A stretch of DNA of 5,096 nt from contig JBFFIE010000063.1 of the NCBI GenBank assembly GCA_041556555.1, forward strand, positions 1 to 5,096, given 5' to 3'. Position numbers and translations under genes: made by a program. This document shows, piece after piece, positions 1-5,096 of the stretch (the first letter of the stretch is position 1; each line of letters opens with the position of its first letter). The notes beneath the pieces are model-generated. The model made no database searches. It saw only the letters and a list, made by a program, of their open reading frames with translations, and had not been told where the DNA came from. The stretch is from SZUA-592 sp041556555. Its GTDB lineage: Bacteria > Pseudomonadota > Gammaproteobacteria > Eutrophobiales > Eutrophobiaceae.

Positions 1-1
1 C

Positions 2-1066
2 AAGTTTTTCTCGATTTTCCAGGACAGGAACAAGACGTCAAAAAAAGACGTTATGCTGCTGTTGGGAGAACTATCTACCCTGCTTCACGCCGGTCTGCCA
101 CTTGAAAACGCTCTCAAGACCCTGGAAGGTCTGAGTACATCGGTGGCACAGCGTAAAACCATTCATAAGCTGCGGGAACGGATCCAGGCTGGCTCCAGCT
201 TGTCGGACGCAATGAGTCAGGAGGGAACGGTTTTCACACGTCTGCAAATCAACATGATTCGTGCTGGTGAAGCAGGCGGCAACCTAGGTATGGTAGTAGA
301 GAGACTTGCAGCTTATCTTGAACGCATGGCCGACTTGCGCAGCTCGGTGTTAACGGCACTCATCTATCCGGTGCTACTGGTGATCCTTTCGCTTGTTTCA
401 TTATTCGTATTGATGACGTTTGTAGTACCTCAATTTATCCCCCTGTTTGAAGACGCCGGTCAAGCTTTACCCTGGCTTACACAAGCCGTATTTGGAGCAG
501 CAAACCTGCTTAAGCAAACCTGGTGGATTGTTATCTGTCTTGTTGTTGTCATTGCCTGGATAGTGGATAAACAACTACAACAACCGGAAAACCGGAAGAA
601 ATTTGACGCCTGGTGTTTGAAATTACCCCTGGTTGGAAACCTGATCACCCATATGGAAACAGCACGTCTTGCGCGCACACTCGGCACATTAATCAGTAAT
701 GGCGTGCCACTTTTGCAAGCGATAAAACTGGTGGAAGATATCATTGGCAACGAAGCCTTGCGCGAGGTGATGGGTACAACACACACAGAACTGCAAAAAG
801 GCCAGCGTCTCGCCAAACCATTAAAGGAATCAGGCCTTTTCCCAACGCTTTGTGTTCAACTGATCGAAGTGGGTGAAGAAAGTGGCAATCTGGAATCCAT
901 GTTAATCAAGGTGGCCAATATCTATGATACCAAATTGCAAACAACCGTGCGTCGCCTGTTAAATGTTCTTGAACCAGTGCTGATCCTGGGCCTGGGTGCC
1001 ATGATTGGCATTATCATCATATCAATCCTGGTTGCGATGCTTGGTTTGAATGATCTGGTCATATAA
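2..1066 (+). CDS. gspF: Type II secretion inner-membrane platform protein GspF (5' end outside window)
   Basis: GspF is the polytopic inner-membrane protein of the T2SS assembly platform; it contacts the ATPase GspE and GspL and supports pseudopilus assembly. The reading frame is open from base 2 to the TAA at 1064-1066 (354 codons). The ATG at 53 is internal, because the 17 codons before it have no stop and run straight into the conserved first domain. GspF is usually about 400 residues, so some 50 N-terminal residues probably lie upstream. Numbering from base 2, two T2SSF repeats are visible: GEAGGNLG at about 89-96 and its counterpart GEESGNLE at about 291-298. Three hydrophobic segments lie at about 122-142, 174-190 and 322-347, the usual GspF topology, with the typical ALIYP (about 119-123) and LEP (about 323-325) motifs. 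A PilC/GspF homologue from a type IV pilus system is excluded by the downstream pseudopilin set. Family assignment is very secure. Confidence 0.96.
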   Translation, partial: KFFSIFQDRNKTSKKDVMLLLGELSTLLHAGLPLENALKTLEGLSTSVAQRKTIHKLRERIQAGSSLSDAMSQEGTVFTRLQINMIRAGEAGGNLGMVVERLAAYLERMADLRSSVLTALIYPVLLVILSLVSLFVLMTFVVPQFIPLFEDAGQALPWLTQAVFGAANLLKQTWWIVICLVVVIAWIVDKQLQQPENRKKFDAWCLKLPLVGNLITHMETARLARTLGTLISNGVPLLQAIKLVEDIIGNEALREVMGTTHTELQKGQRLAKPLKESGLFPTLCVQLIEVGEESGNLESMLIKVANIYDTKLQTTVRRLLNVLEPVLILGLGAMIGIIIISILVAMLGLNDLVI

Positions 1067-1086
1067 ATTCACATCCGGAAATATCG

Positions 1087-1115
1087 TTTTCACCAGCATT
1101 GCGGTCAAGTAAAAT
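1087..1115 (+). promoter_or_regulatory. Possible sigma70-type promoter upstream of gspG
   Basis: The 79-base gap between gspF and gspG contains TTTTCA at 1087-1092 (4 of 6 matches to the -35 consensus) and TAAAAT at 1110-1115 (5 of 6 to the -10), separated by 17 bases. It would place a transcript start near 1122, about 24 bases before the gspG ATG. A separate promoter here would let the major pseudopilin be made in excess over the platform proteins. This is pattern matching in AT-rich DNA and could be chance. I saw no clear terminator hairpin in the gap, so read-through from gspF is also expected. Confidence 0.35.
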
Positions 1116-1133
1116 ATAACGAATACGGCATAC

Positions 1134-1138
1134 AAGGA
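1134..1138 (+). promoter_or_regulatory. Ribosome binding site of gspG
   Basis: AAGGA lies 7 bases before the ATG at 1146. It is the clearest Shine-Dalgarno match before any complete gene in this window, which fits high expression of the major pseudopilin, and it supports the chosen start. Confidence 0.7.
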
Positions 1139-1145
1139 TAATAAT

Positions 1146-1562
1146 ATGTTAAGAAAGATAAATGGCTTCACTCTTGTGGAAATACTGGTTGTGCTGGCTA
1201 TCCTGGCACTACTTGTAGGACTGGTAGGCCCACGAGTGATGAAACAGCTCGGCGGGGCAAAATCAGATACGGCGAGATTACAAATTGATGATTTCGGTGC
1301 AGCACTGGACCTGTTTTATCTAGACGTTGGCCGGTATCCGGATACCCAGGAAGGACTAGAGGCACTGGTGATCTCCCCTGCCAATACACCCAAGTGGGAC
1401 GGTCCCTATCTCAAGAAAAAGAAAATCCCCATGGATCCCTGGGGAACAGAATATCAATACCAGTCACCGGGACAACATGGTGATTATGATCTTTATTCCT
1501 ATGGCGCAGACAATTCACCCGGCGGTGATGGCGACAACAGCGATATCGTCAGTTGGGAATAA
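1146..1562 (+). CDS. gspG: Major pseudopilin GspG
   Basis: GspG is the main subunit of the periplasmic pseudopilus of the T2SS; the prepilin peptidase GspO/PilD processes it. The 138-residue product starts with a six-residue basic leader and Gly7, then the class III signal FTLVE: cleavage after Gly7 leaves Phe8 as +1 and Glu12 as the conserved +5 glutamate. A hydrophobic helix spans about 8-27, and Pro29 is the conserved mature Pro22. Other family marks are GRYP at 62-65, an EGL at 69-71, GPYL at 86-89 and DPWG at 97-100. The C-terminal calcium-binding loop is clear: SYGADN at 118-123, then GGDGDNSDI at 126-134 and Trp137. Length is normal (mature about 131). The start has a good ribosome binding site. 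A run of four lysines at 90-93 is slightly more basic than usual. The loop motifs and the following H-I-J-K set distinguish it from a type IV major pilin. Confidence 0.97.
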   Translation: MLRKINGFTLVEILVVLAILALLVGLVGPRVMKQLGGAKSDTARLQIDDFGAALDLFYLDVGRYPDTQEGLEALVISPANTPKWDGPYLKKKKIPMDPWGTEYQYQSPGQHGDYDLYSYGADNSPGGDGDNSDIVSWE

Positions 1563-1584
1563 TGTGATATCTCTCTGCTAAAGA

Positions 1585-2052
1585 ATGAAAACGAAAAATG
1601 GATTTACATTAATTGAATTATTGGTGGTACTGGGCATCCTGGTACTTTCCCTGAGCATTGTTGCTCCGCTTCTGGGCAATACGATAAAAAACTACCAGAT
1701 TAAATCTGCAACCCGGGAAATCGCTGCCGGGTTACGCGAAACACGTAGCAAAGCCGTAAATTCAGAGACGGAAAAAACACTGATCCTGGATATCAGGCAA
1801 AAACAATATTCAATAGATGCCACGACAAACAAACTGGATTTGCCTGATGACGTGGCAATTTCCCTAACTACGGCCCGTTCCGATTTAATTAATACTGAGA
1901 CAGGGGCAATACGCTTCTTCCCGGATGGAAGTTCAACCGGTGCAAGAGTTGTATTGAATGACAAATCATCCGGGCACCTTATCGATGTTAACTGGTTAAC
2001 TGGCCAGATTAGTATCGAGAGCTGGACACCAGAAGATAATAACAGCAATTAA
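1585..2052 (+). CDS. gspH: Minor pseudopilin GspH
   Basis: GspH is a low-abundance pseudopilin that links the GspI-J-K tip to the GspG shaft. The 155-residue product has a five-residue leader (MKTKN), Gly6 at -1 and FTLIE at 7-11, giving Phe at +1 and Glu at +5 after prepilin peptidase cleavage. The hydrophobic helix runs to about residue 30. The variable middle is followed by FFPDGSSTG at 111-119, the signature of the GspH/FimT C-terminal domain. The start is fixed by an in-frame TAA at 1579-1581 just upstream. No proper Shine-Dalgarno is seen: only AAGA directly against the ATG. It lies 22 bases after gspG, so translation probably depends on coupling to gspG. The GspH/FimT domain also occurs in type IV pilus FimT/FimU, but the position between gspG and gspI settles the assignment. 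Confidence 0.94.
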   Translation: MKTKNGFTLIELLVVLGILVLSLSIVAPLLGNTIKNYQIKSATREIAAGLRETRSKAVNSETEKTLILDIRQKQYSIDATTNKLDLPDDVAISLTTARSDLINTETGAIRFFPDGSSTGARVVLNDKSSGHLIDVNWLTGQISIESWTPEDNNSN

Positions 2053-2053
2053 T

Positions 2054-2452
2054 ATGTACCCGGCTGTCATAAATAACCGTGGTTTTTCACTCATAGAACT
2101 ACTGGTCGCATTTACCATTACGGCGGCTGCCCTCGCTGTGATGTTTCAGATTTACGTCAAGGGCACCACTTCTGCAATACTCGGAGAGGAATTCGCCCAG
2201 GCAATTTCAATCGCTGAATCCAGACTGGCCATGGCCAGTGTTGAACAGTATACAAATAACCCGCCGTATACAGGGATTGCACTGAATAAATACCAGTGGA
2301 CTGTATCCATGACAGATTTTGAGAGTCAAAGTACAAGTGATGATTTGAATGTAATCACCCTTAAAGAAGTGAATGTAAATGTTGCCTGGCGTTCACGTGG
2401 TAGAGACAGGCATATTAACCTGAAAACTATCAAGCCGGAATTCAAAGAATGA
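2054..2452 (+). CDS. gspI: Minor pseudopilin GspI
   Basis: GspI is the minor pseudopilin that forms the core of the tip complex with GspJ and GspK, and it is thought to begin pseudopilus assembly. The 132-residue product has a ten-residue leader ending in Arg9-Gly10, then FSLIE at 11-15 (Phe +1, Glu +5), and a hydrophobic helix to about residue 33. Downstream family marks are ESRL at 55-58, the KYQW strand at 79-82, and a final strand with VAW at 110-112 followed by INLKT at 121-125. The length is typical. The ATG lies one base after the gspH TAA and has no strong ribosome binding site, so translational coupling is likely. The stop overlaps the gspJ start as ATGA (2449-2452). Confidence 0.93.
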   Translation: MYPAVINNRGFSLIELLVAFTITAAALAVMFQIYVKGTTSAILGEEFAQAISIAESRLAMASVEQYTNNPPYTGIALNKYQWTVSMTDFESQSTSDDLNVITLKEVNVNVAWRSRGRDRHINLKTIKPEFKE

Positions 2453-3099
2453 AAGCAAGCCCGGGTGGATTCACTCTTATAGAAGTATTGATAGGCATGA
2501 CCTTGTTCAGCCTGGTTCTGGTATTGATATTCAGCGGCCTTCACAGCATTAGTCGCTCATGGCGGGCAGCCAATCTTCAGGCAGAAGATAATGATAATTA
2601 CCGCCTGGTCATGTCATTTATCCGCCGCCAACTGTCACAGGCAAGACCAATCCTGTATCTTGATGGTGAAGATAATCCGGTAATTTTCGACGGTAACAAC
2701 GACAACTTGCGACTTGTTACCCCCCTGCCCAGCCATCGTGGTGGTTACGGACTCTATCTGGTTTCGTTTTATATAAACGAAAATACCCTGGAGCTCTCCT
2801 ATCAACCTCTATTCACTTTAAAAGATTGGCCAGGCATTGAGCATTATAAAAGCAACAGGACAGCGCTGATAAATAATGTCATTGATTTGAATTTCGAATA
2901 TTTTGGCTATGCTGAAGACAGTAAAACTGCCAGGTGGCACGATAGCTGGAATTCAAGAAAACAACTGCCTATGTTGGTACGGGTAAAGTTGCTTAATGAC
3001 GATATGGAAGAATGGCCTGAACAAATCATCCATATACCCACTAATATTGAACAAAACCAGCCACAATTAACATTGATAAGAAATACGTCCAGGCAATGA
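2449..3099 (+). CDS. gspJ: Minor pseudopilin GspJ
   Basis: GspJ is the larger minor pseudopilin that binds GspI and GspK in the pseudopilus tip. The 216-residue product has a short leader with Gly6-Gly7, then FTLIE at 8-12 (cleavage after Gly7, Glu +5), and a hydrophobic helix to about residue 30. The RRQLSQARP stretch at 59-67, the PLPSHRGG segment at 92-99, and the late F-E-Y-F / W-x3-W / LP pattern (149-174: FEYF, Trp163, Trp167, Leu173-Pro174) followed by a strand VRVKLL fit the GspJ fold. It overlaps gspI by four bases at its start and gspK by four bases at its end (ATGA both times), so it is embedded in a translationally coupled I-J-K block. Nothing appears missing or broken. Confidence 0.93.
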   Translation: MKASPGGFTLIEVLIGMTLFSLVLVLIFSGLHSISRSWRAANLQAEDNDNYRLVMSFIRRQLSQARPILYLDGEDNPVIFDGNNDNLRLVTPLPSHRGGYGLYLVSFYINENTLELSYQPLFTLKDWPGIEHYKSNRTALINNVIDLNFEYFGYAEDSKTARWHDSWNSRKQLPMLVRVKLLNDDMEEWPEQIIHIPTNIEQNQPQLTLIRNTSRQ

Positions 3100-3968
3100 A
3101 ATACGGGTATTTAATCTTAGAAAAAAACCAGTCAGGAGTGGCCCTGGTTACTGTGTTATGGTTTCTGGCTCTGCTGATGGTAATGACAGCTAGTTACAGT
3201 GTAACCATGCGTACTGAAACCCGCCTCACTGCAAACCATGTACATACAGCACAGGCCAAGGCATTGGCCGAGGCAGGAATCTGGATTGGTGTATCAGAGT
3301 TGCTGAGGCCTGAATCTGACTCCAATTGGCGAGCTGATGGATCAGTCCATCAGGTATTTTATTCTGAAGGGAGTATGAACATCAGCTTGCAGGATGAATC
3401 CGGCCTGATTGATCTCAATACGGCAAACGAGGATCTGATTCTGGCTTTACTGCAAGCCACAGGCCTGGATGATGACCAGGCATTACAATTACAGCACAGA
3501 ATACTCGACTGGAGAGACCGGGATAAACTTGTACGTACTTATGGAGCAGAAGATAACGATTATGAGATGGCCGGTTATGAATATGGTGCGAAAGACGCGC
3601 CGTTTAACACGGTTGATGAACTGCGTGAATTAATGGGAATGACAGAACCGGTATTCCAGGCTATTCGTCACTCATTGACCGTCTACTCACATAAACCTGC
3701 CATAAATCCTGCCGTGGCCCCACCACATCTGCTCAAGATTCTCGCGGACCAGGAGACTGACGACGGCTCTCAATCCCAGGCCGGCGGAATTCCGGGCCTG
3801 CCGGGATCACTGGCAAACTTCAATAACCCGTTTCTGTCCAGCACCAGGGGCGTCATATATACTGTAAAAAGCCAGGGAGTCATCAATAACTCAAAGCAAA
3901 CAATTGAGGCAGTTGTTCTGCTGAAAAAAAATGTGTCTCCGCCCTATTCATTCTTGTCATGGAGATAA
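3096..3968 (+). CDS. gspK: Minor pseudopilin GspK (tip subunit)
   Basis: GspK caps the pseudopilus tip and carries a large periplasmic domain. The 290-residue product has a 14-residue leader ending in Ser13-Gly14, then VALVTVLW; cleavage after Gly14 gives Val at +1 and Thr at +5. The absence of the +5 glutamate is a known hallmark of GspK. After the helix (about 15-33) come AKALAEAGIW at 54-63, DESGLIDLNTA at 100-110, a helical insertion, DWRDRD at 138-143, GAEDNDYE at 150-157 and the N-T-V-D-E-L segment at 171-176, which together form the conserved GspK core that binds calcium in known structures. A Gly/Pro-rich patch lies at 230-237, and the protein ends with the typical YSFLSWR. It is somewhat shorter than many GspK proteins (often above 300), but both ends are intact. 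The start overlaps the gspJ stop as ATGA. Confidence 0.95.
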   Translation: MKYGYLILEKNQSGVALVTVLWFLALLMVMTASYSVTMRTETRLTANHVHTAQAKALAEAGIWIGVSELLRPESDSNWRADGSVHQVFYSEGSMNISLQDESGLIDLNTANEDLILALLQATGLDDDQALQLQHRILDWRDRDKLVRTYGAEDNDYEMAGYEYGAKDAPFNTVDELRELMGMTEPVFQAIRHSLTVYSHKPAINPAVAPPHLLKILADQETDDGSQSQAGGIPGLPGSLANFNNPFLSSTRGVIYTVKSQGVINNSKQTIEAVVLLKKNVSPPYSFLSWR

Positions 3969-3974
3969 GCAAAA

Positions 3975-3992
3975 ATGTCTGTCACATTATGA
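3975..3992 (+). other. Mini-ORF 1 between gspK and gspL (5 codons plus stop)
   Basis: An ATG at 3975 opens a five-codon frame (M-S-V-T-L) ending at TGA 3990-3992. A GGAG at 3961-3964, inside the last gspK codons, lies ten bases upstream and could act as a slightly distant ribosome binding site. Its stop overlaps the ATG of the next mini-ORF as ATGA. It may be a coupling device rather than a functional peptide, or chance. Confidence 0.22.
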
Positions 3993-4018
3993 ATAAAAGT
4001 GTATTTAATCATTCATGA
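3989..4018 (+). other. Mini-ORF 2 leading into gspL (9 codons plus stop)
   Basis: An ATG at 3989 opens a nine-codon frame (M-N-K-S-V-F-N-H-S) whose TGA at 4016-4018 overlaps the gspL ATG at 4015 as ATGA, the same junction used at gspI/J, J/K and L/next gene. Since gspL has no Shine-Dalgarno of its own, ribosomes finishing this frame could restart at gspL. It is too short for any conservation evidence within one sequence. Confidence 0.25.
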
Positions 4019-5094
4019 AAGATCTGATTCAAAGTCTGGAAAAATTTTATAAATGGTGGGTCAAAGGTATTTCATATCTTTTGCCCGCGAAACTGTATAA
4101 AAAACTCCAGCGCAAGCAACATTATCTGGTTGTCGAAGCAGACAACCAGAAACTGTATCTTAAATACTCCATTAATAATACTGATTACCCCGTCAGGGAA
4201 TGGACACTCGATATTGATGACGAGCAATATACACATCAAATCAATTCAGAAATAAGACAGTCAATTCCTGGTAACACAACAACAATTCTCAGAGTTACGG
4301 ATAAATCTGTACTTCAGAGAGATGTGGTTCTGCCTCTTGCCGCTAGCAATAATCTTAAGGAAATACTTGGATTTGAGATGGATAGACTAACTCCGTTTAA
4401 AGCGGAACAGGTATATTTTGACTGGGAAATTAAAAACAAGGATGCCCAGCAACAAAAAATTAACCTGAAATTATATGTAGTGCCAAGAAACAGCCTTGAT
4501 CGGCTTATGAAAAAACTCAAGTCATTGGGAATAACTCCCAGAGTAATTACAGCCGGTGACAATATATTAAACCCTGGAATCAATTTTACTCCTGATAGTT
4601 ATGGCCTAATACATGTAAAAAATTATTCAATAAAGAATATGGGGCTGCCAGCTATGGCAGTGATAATGTTTATAGCTATGTTATATGCGCCTATTATATA
4701 TCAAAGCTACAAGCTTGATTCCCTGAAAGCTGAAGTGCAAAGCCTGAAGGAACAGGCCATGGACAATCAAGCGCTTGTATTAGAACGGGACAATATTATT
4801 AGTAGAGCGAGTTTTCTGGATGAACAACGTCATATGCGTAGCTCAATATTAGATTTAATCTATGAGCTAACAATTATTCTCCCGGACAACACCTGGATTA
4901 ATCGCCTGATAACAGATGACGATGAGATTCAGATATATGGTGAATCCGCTGCTGCTGCTTCAATTATCGAGATGCTTGAGGAATCTGAATATTTTTCCAA
5001 TGTCCAGTTCAAGGCGCCAGTTACCAAAAACAATAACACTGGCAGTGAACGATTTCATATATCAATGAATTTGACTACACAAGGATTGTTATGA
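4015..5094 (+). CDS. gspL: Type II secretion protein GspL, PilN-like form
   Basis: GspL is the bitopic inner-membrane protein that ties the ATPase GspE to GspF and GspM. The 359-residue product has a cytoplasmic part (about 1-208), one membrane segment at about 209-229, a heptad-like coiled-coil stretch at about 232-275 and a periplasmic domain with LPDNTWINRL (289-298), IYGES (307-311) and F-S-N-V-Q-F (327-332), as in PilN-family proteins (Pfam PF05137). The cytoplasmic part holds LPLAAS (106-111), FEMDRLTPF (120-128) and VYFD (133-136), familiar from the PilN-like GspL group. It seems shorter than the two-lobed actin-like domain of classical GspL. In-frame TAA at 4006-4008 makes ATG 4015 the first possible ATG start, yet no Shine-Dalgarno precedes it. 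Base composition is distinctly AT-richer than gspF. A type IV pilus PilN is unlikely, given its place after gspK and no separate pilM. Confidence 0.85.
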   Translation: MKDLIQSLEKFYKWWVKGISYLLPAKLYKKLQRKQHYLVVEADNQKLYLKYSINNTDYPVREWTLDIDDEQYTHQINSEIRQSIPGNTTTILRVTDKSVLQRDVVLPLAASNNLKEILGFEMDRLTPFKAEQVYFDWEIKNKDAQQQKINLKLYVVPRNSLDRLMKKLKSLGITPRVITAGDNILNPGINFTPDSYGLIHVKNYSIKNMGLPAMAVIMFIAMLYAPIIYQSYKLDSLKAEVQSLKEQAMDNQALVLERDNIISRASFLDEQRHMRSSILDLIYELTIILPDNTWINRLITDDDEIQIYGESAAAASIIEMLEESEYFSNVQFKAPVTKNNNTGSERFHISMNLTTQGLL

Positions 5095-5096
5095 GA
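5091..5096 (+). CDS. Start of next gene, probably gspM (only two codons in window)
   Basis: ATG AGA begins at 5091 and overlaps the gspL stop as ATGA. AAGGA at 5081-5085 lies five bases upstream and is a fair ribosome binding site. Two codons cannot identify a product. Classical gsp order predicts GspM (or a PilO-like equivalent), the periplasmic partner of GspL; that is inference from position only. Confidence 0.55.

Noticed and set aside
53..55. ATG at 53 as the gspF start
   Set aside because: The frame is open upstream to base 2 and the sequence before it is an in-phase part of the GspF N-terminus; starting here would remove part of the conserved first domain region.
460..816. 118-codon open frame on the - strand inside gspF
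   Set aside because: Cysteine-, serine- and arginine-rich translation with no family resemblance, wholly antisense to a strongly conserved gene; a shadow frame.
1067..1145. Transcription terminator after gspF
   Set aside because: No GC-rich stem followed by a T run was found; only short CCG/CGG matches without a stable hairpin.
1562..1567. ATG-TGA start-stop unit overlapping the gspG stop (TAATG)
   Set aside because: A minimal start-stop element could affect ribosome recycling, but it has no Shine-Dalgarno and does not reach the gspH start; most likely chance.
1692..2048. 118-codon open frame on the - strand inside gspH
   Set aside because: Antisense shadow of gspH with no recognisable motifs and no start signals.
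3981..4009. GTCACA-17-TTTAAT as a promoter for gspL
   Set aside because: It would start transcription at about the gspL start codon, giving a leaderless message, and the -35 match is weak; AT-rich DNA yields such matches easily.
4314..4583. 89-codon open frame on the - strand inside gspL
   Set aside because: Antisense shadow of gspL; no motif, no ribosome binding site of note.
1..5096. Type IV pilus or competence pseudopilus locus instead of T2SS
   Set aside because: The G-H-I-J-K order, the GspG calcium loop and the GspK without +5 glutamate are specific to the T2SS.
1..5096. tRNA, rRNA, CRISPR, insertion sequence or phage remnants
   Set aside because: Coding genes fill almost the whole window, the gaps are 79, 22, 1 and 46 bases, and no repeats, terminal inverted repeats or RNA gene motifs were seen.

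Overview
The window is one stretch of a general secretory pathway (type II secretion, T2SS) operon, read entirely on the + strand. It carries gspF (5' end cut by the window edge), gspG, gspH, gspI, gspJ, gspK and gspL, plus the first two codons of a further gene that is probably gspM. The gene order F-G-H-I-J-K-L matches the classical proteobacterial gsp order. The moderate base composition, the -1 Gly/+1 Phe prepilin cleavage sites and the tight ATGA-overlapping layout fit a Gram-negative proteobacterium, most likely a gammaproteobacterium. The genus cannot be named from this sequence.

Layout: bases 2-1066 encode the inner-membrane platform protein GspF. A 79-base gap (1067-1145) follows, holding a plausible sigma70-type promoter and a good ribosome binding site in front of gspG (1146-1562), the major pseudopilin. 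The four minor pseudopilins come next and are almost contiguous: gspH (1585-2052) after 22 bases, gspI (2054-2452) after one base, gspJ (2449-3099) overlapping gspI by ATGA, and gspK (3096-3968) overlapping gspJ by ATGA. After 46 AT-rich bases comes gspL (4015-5094), whose stop again overlaps the next ATG (5091) as ATGA.

The products work together. GspF anchors the assembly platform, where the cytoplasmic ATPase GspE (not in the window) powers assembly. GspG polymerises into the periplasmic pseudopilus, with GspH, I, J and K forming its tip. GspL and GspM link the ATPase to the platform. The pseudopilus pushes folded periplasmic proteins out through the GspD secretin (not in the window).

No previously undescribed system was found. 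The points most worth a second look are: a GspL that seems to be a PilN-like form with a reduced cytoplasmic region; a chain of two tiny ORFs joined by ATGA overlaps that leads into gspL, which has no ribosome binding site of its own; the possible internal promoter before gspG; and a clear fall in GC content from gspF towards gspL.
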